Shown: in pieces, positions 1-7,896 of the stretch
Numbering within the stretch: position 1 is the first letter of the stretch
Layout of the letters: every line of letters begins with the position of its first letter
DNA from: Parathalassolituus penaei
GTDB taxonomy: Bacteria > Pseudomonadota > Gammaproteobacteria > Pseudomonadales > Oceanobacteraceae
NCBI RefSeq assembly: GCF_026626885.1
Contig: NZ_JAPNOA010000028.1
Span: 169,409-233,408, forward strand
Direction: 5' to 3'
Length of the DNA stretch: 64,000 nt
The notes under the pieces: model-generated
What the model was told of the DNA's origin: nothing
Database searches by the model: none
The model's input: only the letters and a program-made list of their open reading frames with translations
Translations under genes and position numbers: made by a program

Positions 1-169
1 CCATATTCATGGTCAGCACCGAGTTCAGCAGCAGCGCCGGTACACCAATACTCGACACCATGGTGCCCAGTGAGGGGTTGGATAACCAGTCGGTTTTGCG
101 GCTGAGCACAATCCCCAGCAGGATCAGCAGAAAGACCGGTGTGAGGGCGCTCAGCAAGGATTGCAGCAT
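1..169 (-). CDS. AEC-family (auxin efflux carrier-like) transporter, N-terminal fragment
   Basis: Only the first 56 codons lie in the window; the gene runs off the left edge on the minus strand. The start ATG is at 169. The visible peptide begins MLQSLLSALTPVFLLILLGI, a hydrophobic first membrane segment. It continues with a short basic/polar loop (SRKTDWL) and a second hydrophobic stretch with VSSIGVPALLLNS. That order, an N-terminal helix followed by a helix with a Pro-Ala-Leu-Leu motif, is typical of AEC inner-membrane permeases, which export or import small organic acids. Substrate cannot be told. The family call rests on a short fragment, so other permeases with a similar N-terminus remain possible. 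Confidence 0.55.
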   Translation of the reverse strand, partial: MLQSLLSALTPVFLLILLGIVLSRKTDWLSNPSLGTMVSSIGVPALLLNSVLTMNM

Positions 170-260
170 GGTAACAGCATCAGACCAGAAGACAGGAACA
201 ACAGCCGCCGGGCTGGCAAAGAGCCCGACTGGCAATCAACAGGGTATTACAGCGGCCGGA

Positions 261-836
261 TTACACCGGTTGGGTGGCCACCACGGACGGGCGTTCGGCA
301 AAGCGGTTTACCGCCGCCTGCAGCGCCGGGTAGGTATTAAAATCCAGCAGCTGGCGGAAACGTGCCCAGTCGTACAGGCAGATCAGGCAAATGGTTGGGT
401 AATGCCAATCATCAAAGGCACCGGTGCGGGCGGTTTCTTCCAGCCAGGCGAGGCTGTCGGTAATCCGTTCGCGTTGCAGGGTAAACATCAGGCGATCTTC
501 CTGTACCGGCAGGTCGGAACGTTTGCCCATCAGCAATACCACCAGCGAGTCACAGACAGCGTCAATCACACTGATCTGGTTGTACTGATCAATGGAGAGA
601 TCTGGCAGGCCGAGGGTGCGGGACAGATGCAGTTGAATGGTGTGGGAGTCAAAAATGCGCTGGCCGTGGTCATCCAGTACCGGCATCTTGCGAATCGGCG
701 TAATGGCGGCAAACAGGGCGCGGGTATCCGGCTTGAGAACATCCACTTCACGTAGTTCGTAGTCGATATTTTCCAGCAACAGACGAATGCGGCGGACAAA
801 GGGAGAGGCCAGGGAACCGTATAACACACGCGACAT
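261..836 (-). CDS. Glutathione S-transferase family protein
   Basis: 191 aa, a little shorter than the usual 200-220 aa. The N-terminal thioredoxin-like part (about residues 1-78) starts MSRVLYGSLASPFVRRIRLL. It carries the conserved cis-proline region (KMPVLDDHG, near 50) and the glutathione gamma-glutamyl contact region (FDSHTI, near 62). The rest is the helical C-terminal domain, ending in a Pro-rich tail. The start is supported by GGAG about 7 bases upstream of ATG. It is a cytoplasmic soluble protein; transferase, reductase or isomerase activity cannot be separated from sequence. It stands alone between the AEC permease and qorB on the same strand. Confidence 0.85.
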   Translation of the reverse strand: MSRVLYGSLASPFVRRIRLLLENIDYELREVDVLKPDTRALFAAITPIRKMPVLDDHGQRIFDSHTIQLHLSRTLGLPDLSIDQYNQISVIDAVCDSLVVLLMGKRSDLPVQEDRLMFTLQRERITDSLAWLEETARTGAFDDWHYPTICLICLYDWARFRQLLDFNTYPALQAAVNRFAERPSVVATQPV

Positions 837-876
837 TGTTCAACTCCTTCGACAAGACGACAGAAGTGACCACTGT

Positions 877-906
877 GCCTGTGTTACAGGCCGCCCGTAA
901 AGGGCG
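877..906. other. Two small hairpins between the GST gene and qorB
   Basis: GCCTGT (877-882) pairs with ACAGGC (886-891) around a 3-base loop, directly followed by CGCCC (892-896) pairing with GGGCG (902-906). They lie between the end of qorB and the start of the GST gene, both on the minus strand. There is no T-run, so they are not a classical intrinsic terminator. Confidence 0.35.
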
Positions 907-957
907 ACCTGTGCAAAAGTGCGTTGGCAAAAATCGGGAAAGACAACGCACCTACAT

Positions 958-993
958 CGTTCTATCGGTCGTTCTATCGGTCGTTCGATCAGC
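958..993. repeat. 12-bp tandem repeat, two perfect copies plus a degenerate third
   Basis: The unit CGTTCTATCGGT occurs at 958-969 and 970-981, followed by a diverged copy at 982-993 that overlaps the qorB stop codon. It lies just beyond the 3' end of qorB on the minus strand. This looks like local slippage; no function is evident. Confidence 0.6.
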
Positions 994-1846
994 CGGCGAC
1001 GGCTGCTTTTACCAGTTCGCTCAGGCTGGTGGTCGGACGACCAATCAGCTGGCTCAGGGTTTTGCTGTCATCAAACAGGCCGCCATGGCTGGCACCGGTG
1101 TCGGACTCGGCCAGCAGGGTGGCCAGGAAGTCAGGCAGACCGGCATCCAGCAGCGCTTTGGTGTAAGCCTCTTGTGGCAGGTTCTGGTACGCCACCGGTT
1201 TGTCGGCCGCGGCAGCAATGGCAGCGGCGAATTCAGTCAGGCTGTAGGACTCGTCACCGGCCAGTTCATACACCTTGCCTGCTTGTGGTTCGCTGCTGGT
1301 CAGAACGGCAGCAGCAGCGGCGGCGTAATCGGCACGGGCAGCGGAGGCGATACGGCCATCGTTGGCACAACCCAGTACCACGCCGTATTGCAGGGCAACC
1401 GGTACGCTGGCCAGATAGTTTTCGGTGTACCAGCCGTTACGCAGGATCACGGCCGGAATACCGGCTTCGGCAATCGCTGCTTCGGTCTGTTTGTGTTCGA
1501 GTGCCAGTGGCAGCGGGCTGCTATCGGCTTTCAGAATGCTGGTGTAGGCGAGCAGACCCACACCGGCTTGTTTGGCGGCGGCAATCACGTTCAGGTGTTG
1601 GGTGTAACGCTGGCCCACTTCGCTGGAGGAAATCAGCAGTACCTTGTCGGCACCGGCAAACGCCGCTTCCAGGGTTTCCGGACGGGTGTAGTCCGCTTCT
1701 TTAACGGTTACACCCAGCGCCGCCAGATCAGCCGCTTTGGATGGGGTGCGCACGGCTGCCACGATGTCGCTGGCAGGTACGGTTTTCAGCAGTTCGTTAA
1801 TAACCAGTTGGCCCAGTTGGCCGTTCGCGCCGGTAACTACAATCAT
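989..1846 (-). CDS. qorB: NAD(P)H:quinone oxidoreductase, NmrA-like (QorB/YtfG family)
   Basis: 285 aa, the length of E. coli QorB. The Rossmann nucleotide-binding motif TGANGQLG sits at residues 5-12. Family blocks LLISSSEVGQR, RNGWYTENYLAS and the C-terminal GGLFDDSKTLSQLIG closely match what I recall of E. coli YtfG. The protein reduces quinones with NADPH as an atypical short-chain dehydrogenase in the cytoplasm. The ATG at 1846 is chosen over an upstream in-frame start because GGGAG lies about 8 bases ahead and the peptide then begins directly with the Rossmann strand. It is divergent from an HxlR regulator, as ytfG is from ytfH in E. coli, so redox-responsive control by that neighbour is likely. 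Confidence 0.93.
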   Translation of the reverse strand: MIVVTGANGQLGQLVINELLKTVPASDIVAAVRTPSKAADLAALGVTVKEADYTRPETLEAAFAGADKVLLISSSEVGQRYTQHLNVIAAAKQAGVGLLAYTSILKADSSPLPLALEHKQTEAAIAEAGIPAVILRNGWYTENYLASVPVALQYGVVLGCANDGRIASAARADYAAAAAAVLTSSEPQAGKVYELAGDESYSLTEFAAAIAAAADKPVAYQNLPQEAYTKALLDAGLPDFLATLLAESDTGASHGGLFDDSKTLSQLIGRPTTSLSELVKAAVAG

Positions 1847-1907
1847 GATCAGACTCCCGTTTGGGTGATGGGTATTGGTAGTGAATGACAACAGGCTACT
1901 ACCCATG

Positions 1908-1923
1908 CTAACTTTTAGTAAGT
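1908..1923. promoter_or_regulatory. Candidate HxlR operator between qorB and qorR
   Basis: The segment contains two overlapping imperfect inverted repeats: CTAA (1908-1911) with TTAG (1915-1918), and ACTT (1911-1914) with AAGT (1920-1923). It lies in the 95-bp divergent promoter region, about 20 bases before the regulator start. HxlR/QorR proteins bind short AT-rich dyads in such intergenic regions. The function is inferred from position. Confidence 0.4.
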
Positions 1924-1941
1924 AAATACAGAAAGGTAAGT

Positions 1942-2373
1942 ATGAAAATGTCGGTCAACGTCACGATTCCTGTCTCCGAAGCGGAAACCCTGACCGAGCG
2001 GTTGCGGCGTGGCAACCTGTTCGCAGGTCCTTGTCCTTCAAGGGATATTTTAAAAAACGTCAGCAGCCGTTGGGGGGTGCTGATCCTGATTTCATTGCGC
2101 GATGGAACACACCGATTCAGCGAACTCCGTCGTCGTATTGGTGGTGTCAGCGAAAAAATGCTGGCCCAGAGCCTGCAAGCACTGGAAGCCGACGGCTTTG
2201 TGCAACGTATTGCTTACCCGGTGGTGCCGCCGCATGTGGAATACAGCCTGACAACCAGTGGAGAAGAGATTGCGCGGCTGGTGGCGGCGCTGGCAGACTG
2301 GATTGAGGTGCGGGTGCCGGAGGTGATGACGCATCGGGCGGAGTTTGAAGAGCGCTTGCAGGGCGGGGAGTGA
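1942..2373 (+). CDS. HxlR-family winged-helix transcriptional regulator (YtfH/QorR-like)
   Basis: 143 aa, containing one HxlR winged-helix DNA-binding domain at about residues 25-125. The conserved N-terminal cysteine lies in FAGPCPSRDIL (Cys31), the residue that senses oxidants in characterised QorR/HypR-type members. The recognition region RFSELRRRIGGVSEKML follows. AAGG precedes the ATG by about 6 bases; a second in-frame ATG two codons on is also possible. Being divergent from qorB, it probably represses qorB and itself and is released by quinone or thiol stress. This mechanism comes from the family and was not shown here. Confidence 0.88.
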   Translation: MKMSVNVTIPVSEAETLTERLRRGNLFAGPCPSRDILKNVSSRWGVLILISLRDGTHRFSELRRRIGGVSEKMLAQSLQALEADGFVQRIAYPVVPPHVEYSLTTSGEEIARLVAALADWIEVRVPEVMTHRAEFEERLQGGE

Positions 2374-2384
2374 GGGCCGGTTTT

Positions 2385-2412
2385 CCCGGATAACGCCTTC
2401 GGCTTTTCCGGG
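2385..2412. other. Hairpin downstream of the HxlR gene
   Basis: CCCGGA (2385-2390) pairs with TCCGGG (2407-2412) around a 16-base loop that contains a TTCG core. It lies between two convergent genes and may act as a weak bidirectional terminator or be a REP-like remnant. No T-run follows. Confidence 0.35.
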
Positions 2413-2448
2413 CTACGGCTTATATAAGTATCTATCGACTGTTCGATT

Positions 2449-3273
2449 TTAGATCGGCAAGCCGCGGAAGTGCCAATCGTGGCTGCCCATGCGGTTGAAC
2501 ACGGCTTCGCGCAGGGTTGGGTCGATGTCCGGTGAGTAGGGGTCGTAGAGGCCACACAGGCGCAGGGCCTTGTGAATATCGATCTGCGGGCCGAGGTATT
2601 CGTAAATCACGCGGGCGCAGCAGGGCATACGCTCACCACTGCCGGATACCCCAATACGCAGGCCCGACAGGCGGGTGATGCGGTTACGGAATGACGGGAA
2701 CAGGATGGTCTGGGTCATTTCGTTGCCGGTGATGGTTTCGTAGTCCGACATAAAAATACGGTCGGTGAGGAAGTGCACCATGCCGAGATAACGGCCGTGG
2801 CTGACCTTGCCGTCGGTTTCTTCACGCAGGCGTTCGGTACGCTGGTAATAGACCTGGTCGCCCTGACGCTCGATGCAGATGAGGGTGCGTAGCAGTTTGC
2901 CGGGGCAGGCCATCGACAGGTAATACTCGAAGTAATAGCCCAGATATTTGTCGAGCGGCGCGCCGCTGTACTGGCGCAACGACTGCAAATGCGGGGTTTC
3001 TGGCAGCTCCTGTGGTGTATTGCTCTGTTGCAGCTGCAGTTTGGGACGCACCCGGATCAGGCGCTGGAACTGATCATGCGGCATGAGAATTTCGTGTTCC
3101 TCGACACCAAAAAAGTCACATAACTGGCGCATGGTACTGGTCGATGGTTTGCCTCGCCCGGCCAGATAACGGTTGAATTGTGGGCGATTAAGTTTCAGCA
3201 GCCGACAGACTTCCGCAATCGATTTGTAGTAGCTGCACAACAGTCGCAGGTTGCGGCAAAAGTCTTCATTCAT
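2449..3273 (-). CDS. XRE-type helix-turn-helix transcriptional regulator
   Basis: 274 aa. The N-terminal 65 residues form a helix-turn-helix of the lambda-repressor type: IAEVCRLLKLNRPQFNRYL, then GKPSTSTMRQLCDFFGV. The following roughly 200 residues are a soluble effector-like domain I cannot name. The gene is divergent from the AGCS symporter-aspA-ansA block, with a 246-bp gap that contains an inverted repeat, so it is the likely local regulator of amino-acid uptake and deamination. The assignment as a regulator is firm; the regulated genes and ligand are inferred. Confidence 0.8.
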   Translation of the reverse strand: MNEDFCRNLRLLCSYYKSIAEVCRLLKLNRPQFNRYLAGRGKPSTSTMRQLCDFFGVEEHEILMPHDQFQRLIRVRPKLQLQQSNTPQELPETPHLQSLRQYSGAPLDKYLGYYFEYYLSMACPGKLLRTLICIERQGDQVYYQRTERLREETDGKVSHGRYLGMVHFLTDRIFMSDYETITGNEMTQTILFPSFRNRITRLSGLRIGVSGSGERMPCCARVIYEYLGPQIDIHKALRLCGLYDPYSPDIDPTLREAVFNRMGSHDWHFRGLPI

Positions 3274-3387
3274 GAGCAGGATTTCCCCCTCAGGCGTGGC
3301 AATGGTGGTTCTGGGAGGCTGTTCGTACTCGCGTATCGTCGCTGTCAGCGCAACACTCTGCTTACCTTAACACGACAACTGGCGCTA

Positions 3388-3430
3388 CTTGATGCTGATA
3401 AAGCGTCTTTTTGCGTCAGATAGCATCAAG
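3388..3430. promoter_or_regulatory. Inverted repeat, candidate operator of the XRE regulator
   Basis: CTTGATGCT (3388-3396) and AGCATCAAG (3422-3430) are perfect 9-bp arms separated by 25 bases. The spacer contains a direct repeat of GCGTC around TTTTT. It lies between the divergent regulator and symporter genes, 90 bases before the symporter start. Arm spacing near three helical turns would suit a dimer-of-dimers site. Function is inferred. Confidence 0.5.
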
Positions 3431-3519
3431 GCGACAAGTTTAACAGCAGTGCTGGCTTTGTTTGAATAATCGCATCCCAACAAGAACAAAAAACCGACCT
3501 GGATCGGATAGGAGGCGAT

Positions 3520-4977
3520 ATGCTCGACTTTCTCAATGATTTGCTGTGGGGCAAGGTGCTGATCGGTGTACTGATCGCATTAGGCCTGTGGTTTACCGTG
3601 GGTTCACGGTTTGTGCAGTTCCGTTATTTCGGAAAGATGTTTGGCATCCTGCGTTTGAGTCAAACCAAACGCGACAAGTATGGTCACCTCAGTTCCTTCC
3701 AGGCGCTGCTGCTGTCCGTTGCTGGTCGTGTGGGGGGCGGTAACATCGCAGGTGTGGCCGTTGCGATTACACTCGGCGGTCCTGGTGCAATCTTCTGGAT
3801 GTGGATGGTTGGTCTGATGGGTATGGCAACATCCTATCTGGAATGTACCCTGGCCCAGGCTTACAAAAAGTCTGAACCGGATGGTACTTACCGTGGCGGC
3901 CCTGCTTACTACATTACCCGTGGTATGGGTGCCAAGTGGAAGTGGTTGGGTGCTCTGTACTCCGTACTGCTGCTGATCACCTTCGGCTTCGGTTTCACCG
4001 CTCTGCAGTCCTACTCGGTTGCGACTTCTTTCAATGATGCGTTCGGCATTCCTCCTATCTACACCGGCCTGTCTCTGGCCATGGTGGTGGGTCTGATCAT
4101 TTTCGGTGGCGTGAAGCGTATTGCTCAGGCGTCTGAAGTGATGGTTCCGGTAATGGCTGTGGGTTACCTGGCGATTGCTGTGGTGGTTCTGGGTATGAAC
4201 CTGGACCGTATTCCTGATGTGTTCGTCCTGATCGTGAAGAGTGCCTTTGGTCTTGAACCTGCTATCGGTGGTGGTATCGGTGCAGCAATCCTGATGGGTG
4301 TGAAGCGTGGTCTGTTTTCGAACGAAGCCGGTCTGGGCAGTGCCCCTAACGTGGCGGCGGTTGCTTACGTTCCGCATCCAGCCAGTCAGGGTATCGTGCA
4401 GTCTTTCTCGGTGTTCATCGACACTCTGATCCTGTGTTCCTGCACCGCGTTTATCATCCTGCTGAGCGGCATCTACGATCCTGCGACCATTGCTGGTCAG
4501 GGTGGTGTGGCGCTGACCCAGGCGGCTCTGGCCGATCACGTGGGTGAATGGGGTCGTGTATTTGTAAGTCTGGCGCTGTTCCTGTTTGGCTTCACCACCA
4601 TTCTGTACAACTACTACCTGGGTGAAAACAGCCTGAGTTTCTTCCGTGGCAACAGTCAGAACCTGTTCAACGCCTACCGTGTTGCCAGCATCTGTCTGTG
4701 TGGCTGGGGCGCTCTGACTGACCTGGGTACCGTGTTTGCCTTCGCAGACGTCACCATGGGTCTGCTGGCACTGGCAAACCTGTTTGCTCTGGCCATGATG
4801 TTCAAGACTGGTATGCGTATCATGAAAGACTACGATGACCAGATTGCCGAGGGTATTGAGACCCCGGTATTTGATTCCCGCCGCTTCGCTGATCTGGATC
4901 TGGATCACAAGGCGTGGGACCTGGAGCCGGATCACAAGGCCCAGATCGAAGCCCGTAAACAGCGCAAGACTGCCTGA
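3520..4977 (+). CDS. AGCS-family sodium:amino acid (alanine/glycine) symporter
   Basis: 485 aa, typical for the family, with about 10-11 membrane helices across the inner membrane. The AGCS signature is clear near residues 70-95: GGGNIAGVAVAITLGGPGA followed by IFWMW. Other family blocks are GLFSNEAGLGSAPNVAA and GFTTILYNYYLGE. AGGAGG lies 6 bases before the ATG. The family couples Na+ to uptake of alanine, glycine or related neutral amino acids. The neighbours aspA and ansA suggest asparagine or another catabolised amino acid as the physiological substrate here, but that is a guess from context. It is the first gene of the cluster and is divergent from the XRE regulator. Confidence 0.9.
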   Translation: MLDFLNDLLWGKVLIGVLIALGLWFTVGSRFVQFRYFGKMFGILRLSQTKRDKYGHLSSFQALLLSVAGRVGGGNIAGVAVAITLGGPGAIFWMWMVGLMGMATSYLECTLAQAYKKSEPDGTYRGGPAYYITRGMGAKWKWLGALYSVLLLITFGFGFTALQSYSVATSFNDAFGIPPIYTGLSLAMVVGLIIFGGVKRIAQASEVMVPVMAVGYLAIAVVVLGMNLDRIPDVFVLIVKSAFGLEPAIGGGIGAAILMGVKRGLFSNEAGLGSAPNVAAVAYVPHPASQGIVQSFSVFIDTLILCSCTAFIILLSGIYDPATIAGQGGVALTQAALADHVGEWGRVFVSLALFLFGFTTILYNYYLGENSLSFFRGNSQNLFNAYRVASICLCGWGALTDLGTVFAFADVTMGLLALANLFALAMMFKTGMRIMKDYDDQIAEGIETPVFDSRRFADLDLDHKAWDLEPDHKAQIEARKQRKTA

Positions 4978-4993
4978 TTACCCGCGGCTGATC

Positions 4994-5016
4994 GGCCGGT
5001 GCCCAAGGCACCGGCC
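4994..5016 (+). other. Strong 10-bp hairpin between the symporter gene and aspA
   Basis: GGCCGGTGCC (4994-5003) pairs perfectly with GGCACCGGCC (5007-5016) around a CAA loop, 17 bases after the symporter stop. There is no T-run. It may stabilise the symporter message or attenuate read-through into aspA, giving different expression of the two halves of the cluster. Confidence 0.5.
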
Positions 5017-5183
5017 AACCGACCCCGTATCGAGTTGAGATTATCCGTTGATTTGCCCCCGGAGGGCCCTGCTCATCCCGACGTTTATGGAAAACGCGGT
5101 AGCAGGGTGCTGGTGATGACGCTGAATCAAGCCTGATGCCTGCCAGGGTTCGCAGGTCTCTTACTGAGCTGCATGAAAATATT

Positions 5184-6599
5184 ATGAATACACGTTTGGA
5201 ACACGATCTTCTGGGTGACATGGAAATACCGGCAGACGCCTGGTACGGCATCCAGACCCAGCGCGCTGTGGATAACTTTGCCATTACCGGTGTACCGATC
5301 AGTCACTTCCCGGAACTGATCCGTGCTCTGGCACTGGTGAAGATGGCCGCCGCCCGCGCTAACCTCGACCTTGGCAATATTTCCGAAGCACGTGCTGACG
5401 CTATCATTGAAGCCTGTCAGGACGTTGCTGGCGGTTACCTGCACGACCAGTTTGTGGTTGACCTGATCCAGGGTGGTGCCGGTACCTCTACCAACATGAA
5501 CGCCAACGAGGTGATTGCCAACCTGGCGCTGGAAAAACTCGGTTACGCCAAAGGTGACTACCAACACCTGCATCCGAACGATGACGTGAACTGCTCACAG
5601 TCCACCAACGATGCGTACCCGACCGCTGCTTGCCTGGCGATCCAGTTCGCCGCCGAGCCGCTGGAAAAAACCATCACCAGTCTGGTTGCTGCCCTGCGCG
5701 CCAAAGGTGAAGAATTTGCTGATGTTGTGAAGATGGGTCGTACCCAGCTGCAGGACGCGGTGCCAATGACTCTGGGTCAGGAGTTTGAAGCCTTTGCCGT
5801 TAACCTCAGTGAAGACATCGACCGTCTGCACGAAGTGTGTCGTCTGCTGTGTGAAGTGAACCTGGGTGGTACTGCGATTGGTACCGGCATCAACACTCAC
5901 CCGGACTATGCTGGTCTGGCGATTGGTTACCTGGCGGAATTCTCCGGTAAACCAATGGTGCCAGCGGCCAACCTGGTAGAAGCCACCTCTGACATGGGCG
6001 CCTTTGTCATGTTTTCTGGTGTGCTGCGTCGTTTTGCGATCAAGCTCAGCAAGATGGCCAACGACCTGCGTCTGCTCTCCAGTGGCCCACGTACCGGTTT
6101 TGGTGAAATCAGCCTGCCAGCGATGCAGCCAGGCTCTTCCATCATGCCGGGCAAGGTAAATCCGGTGATTCCGGAAGCCGTAAACCAGACTGCCTTCCAG
6201 GTAATTGCCAACGATCTGGCCGTTACTCTGGCGGCCGAAGCCGGTCAGCTGCAGCTGAACGCCATGGAACCGCTGATTATTTATAACCTGCTGAACTCCA
6301 TGAGAATGCTGGGTGCCGCCTGTACAATGCTGGAAGACCGCTGTATCAAGGGAATCGAGGCGAACCGCGAACGTTGTGCTGAACTGCTGAACATCAGCAT
6401 TGGCAGCATCACCGCGCTGGTTCCACACATTGGTTATGCCAATGCCTCGCGTATTGCACAAACAGCCCTGCACTCCGGCAGCACCGTGCGTGAATTGGTG
6501 TTGGCCGAAGGCCTGCTCGATGAAGCTGAACTGGAAAACCTGCTCAGCCCGCAATCGATGCTGGCACCGCAAGGCCGAACCAGAAGCAAAAAGGCATGA
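5184..6599 (+). CDS. aspA: Aspartate ammonia-lyase (aspartase)
   Basis: 471 aa, close to the 478 aa of E. coli AspA. It converts L-aspartate to fumarate and ammonia in the cytoplasm. The fumarase/aspartase superfamily signature GSSIMPGKVNPV is present near residue 320. Upstream, GGAGTSTNMN and the aspartase-type block KMGRTQLQDAVPMTLGQEF separate it from class II fumarase, together with overall resemblance to AspA. The ATG at 5184 is preferred over one 48 bases upstream because it matches the usual N-terminus, although its ribosome site is weak. It overlaps ansA by 4 bases (ATGA), so the two are translationally coupled: asparagine to aspartate to fumarate. Confidence 0.92.
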   Translation: MNTRLEHDLLGDMEIPADAWYGIQTQRAVDNFAITGVPISHFPELIRALALVKMAAARANLDLGNISEARADAIIEACQDVAGGYLHDQFVVDLIQGGAGTSTNMNANEVIANLALEKLGYAKGDYQHLHPNDDVNCSQSTNDAYPTAACLAIQFAAEPLEKTITSLVAALRAKGEEFADVVKMGRTQLQDAVPMTLGQEFEAFAVNLSEDIDRLHEVCRLLCEVNLGGTAIGTGINTHPDYAGLAIGYLAEFSGKPMVPAANLVEATSDMGAFVMFSGVLRRFAIKLSKMANDLRLLSSGPRTGFGEISLPAMQPGSSIMPGKVNPVIPEAVNQTAFQVIANDLAVTLAAEAGQLQLNAMEPLIIYNLLNSMRMLGAACTMLEDRCIKGIEANRERCAELLNISIGSITALVPHIGYANASRIAQTALHSGSTVRELVLAEGLLDEAELENLLSPQSMLAPQGRTRSKKA

Positions 6600-7615
6600 T
6601 GAAAAAACGCGTACTGATTGTGTATACCGGCGGCACCTTTGGAATGGTGCCTTCCGACCAGGGCTATGTACCCATGACTGGCCTGGCGGATCGCCTGGTC
6701 GCACGGTTGCAGGTGTTTGGTCTGGACGACTTGCCGGAGTTCGAGGTGCTGGAGTTTGGCAAGCTGATCGACAGCTCCAACCTGACACCGGCCGACTGGA
6801 CACGGATTGGCAATTGCCTGCGTGACCATTGGGCCCAGTACGACGGTTTTGTGATTCTGCATGGCACCGACACCATGGCCTACACCGCTTCGGCGTTGTC
6901 GTTCATGCTGCAGCCACTCGACAAGCCGGTGATTATCACCGGCTCGCAGATTCCGTTGGCCGAATTGCGCAATGATGCCGATATCAACCTGATTACCAGC
7001 ATGCAGCTGGCGGCTCGTGATGATATTCACGAAGTCTGCATCTGTTTTGGCAATCGTATTCTGCGTGGTAATCGTGCGGTCAAGGTCAATAGTATGGATC
7101 TTGCTGCATTTGATTCCCCGAATATGGCCTGGCTCGGTTCGGTGGGTATTGATATCAATATGCGTGATGATTTGCTGCTGGAAGCAGGTGTGCCCGATAT
7201 CCAGGTACCGGAATATGATCCGGATGCGGTATTGGTGTTTACCCTGTATCCGGGTGTGAATCATCAACTGCTGCAAGCCATGCTGGATATCAGTCCGCGT
7301 GCGCGTGCACTGATTATTCGCAGTTACGGTGTTGGTAATCCGCCGGATGCCAACCAGGAACTGATGCAGTTGCTGGAGCAGGCCTGTGCCCGTGGTCTGG
7401 TGGTGGTCAATCTGACCCAATGCCAGCAAGGTCCGGTGGTGCAAGGCGCGTATGCAACCGGCGCAACCCTCAACCGCATTGGTGTGGTGGGTGGTTCCGA
7501 CCTGACACTGGAAGCGACCTTTGCCAAGCTGCACTGGTTACTGGCAACCCGTTCCGACCCGCAGGAAGTACGTCAGTTAATGGCGACGCCGCTGCGTGGT
7601 GAATGCCGTTGCTGA
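6596..7615 (+). CDS. ansA: Type I (cytoplasmic) L-asparaginase
   Basis: 339 aa with no signal peptide, the size of E. coli AnsA. It hydrolyses asparagine to aspartate and ammonia. The two catalytic threonine motifs are visible: YTGGTFGM (Thr14) and HGTDTMAYT (Thr91, Asp92). The start overlaps the aspA stop as ATGA; a second ATG three bases on is equally possible. Type I enzymes are usually low-affinity housekeeping forms. Coupling with aspA points to growth on asparagine or aspartate as carbon and nitrogen source. A 348-bp non-coding stretch follows. Confidence 0.92.
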   Translation: MMKKRVLIVYTGGTFGMVPSDQGYVPMTGLADRLVARLQVFGLDDLPEFEVLEFGKLIDSSNLTPADWTRIGNCLRDHWAQYDGFVILHGTDTMAYTASALSFMLQPLDKPVIITGSQIPLAELRNDADINLITSMQLAARDDIHEVCICFGNRILRGNRAVKVNSMDLAAFDSPNMAWLGSVGIDINMRDDLLLEAGVPDIQVPEYDPDAVLVFTLYPGVNHQLLQAMLDISPRARALIIRSYGVGNPPDANQELMQLLEQACARGLVVVNLTQCQQGPVVQGAYATGATLNRIGVVGGSDLTLEATFAKLHWLLATRSDPQEVRQLMATPLRGECRC

Positions 7616-7625
7616 TACGGCACCG

Positions 7626-7669
7626 CTGAAATCTGATGGATTTCAGTACTCCGGAAATGTTTGTTCCGG
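7626..7669 (+). other. Two tandem hairpins just after ansA
   Basis: CTGAAATC (7626-7633) pairs with GATTTCAG (7639-7646), and CCGGAA (7651-7656) pairs with TTCCGG (7664-7669). They begin 11 bases after the ansA stop. No T-run follows either, so they may protect the 3' end rather than terminate. The real terminator is at 7811. Confidence 0.5.
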
Positions 7670-7756
7670 TTATCTGATTTGCCCCCTGTTGCTGTTGTCC
7701 CGATACATGCGGGAGGGGATTGGTTTTGCTGCATTCTGTATATCCCGCAATATATG

Positions 7757-7855
7757 CAGGATGGAGCACATCGGGTAGTTCTGAGAAGGGACTTCGTCTC
7801 TCACCATTTGCCGTGCCGTTCCCGGAGGTATATCCGGGACGGCGCGGATTTTTTT
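7757..7855 (+). ncRNA. Candidate small RNA or ansA 3'UTR ending in an intrinsic terminator
   Basis: This stretch lies between ansA and the porin and holds a hairpin at about 7781-7798 (GAGAAG...CTTC.TCTC), then the strong terminator at 7811-7855. A possible promoter just upstream is TTGCTG (7726-7731) with AATATA 17 bases later (7749-7754). The predicted transcript would be about 95 nt. It could equally be the tail of the aspA-ansA message. Small RNAs next to or targeting porin genes are common in enterobacteria, which makes the position suggestive. No sequence match to a named RNA was recognised. Confidence 0.3.
7811..7855 (+). terminator. Strong intrinsic terminator upstream of the porin gene
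   Basis: The left arm at 7811-7826 pairs with the right arm at 7833-7847 around a GGTATA loop: CCCGGA with TCCGGG, a single bulged T, GCCGT with ACGGC, then a further CCG/CGG step with a T-G wobble. Seven Ts (7849-7855) follow. It ends either the aspA-ansA transcript or a separate short RNA. Confidence 0.85.
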
Positions 7856-7867
7856 ACCGAATTTCTG

Positions 7868-7888
7868 ATATTCGCACGGTGCGGATAT
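7868..7888. promoter_or_regulatory. 21-bp palindrome in the porin upstream region
   Basis: ATATTCGCAC (7868-7877), a central G, then GTGCGGATAT (7879-7888) form a near-perfect dyad with one T-G pair. It is 75 bases before the porin start, beyond the terminator. The symmetry suits an operator for a dimeric regulator, or an RNA hairpin in the leader. Which one is unknown. Confidence 0.45.
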
Positions 7889-7896
7889 TGAATGAT

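Noticed and set aside
3604..4935. Long minus-strand open frame of 443 codons opposite the AGCS symporter
   Set aside because: It is the antisense shadow of a GC-rich membrane protein gene; rich in His, Gln and Thr with no domain pattern and no ribosome site, while the plus strand has a complete known family.
5184..6599. Class II fumarase instead of aspartase
   Set aside because: The superfamily signature is shared, but the wider sequence, the QLQDAVPMTLGQE block and coupling with asparaginase fit aspartase better.
5595..6803. Minus-strand open frame of 402 codons opposite aspA and the start of ansA
   Set aside because: Spans two well-recognised plus-strand genes; composition is typical of an antisense frame.
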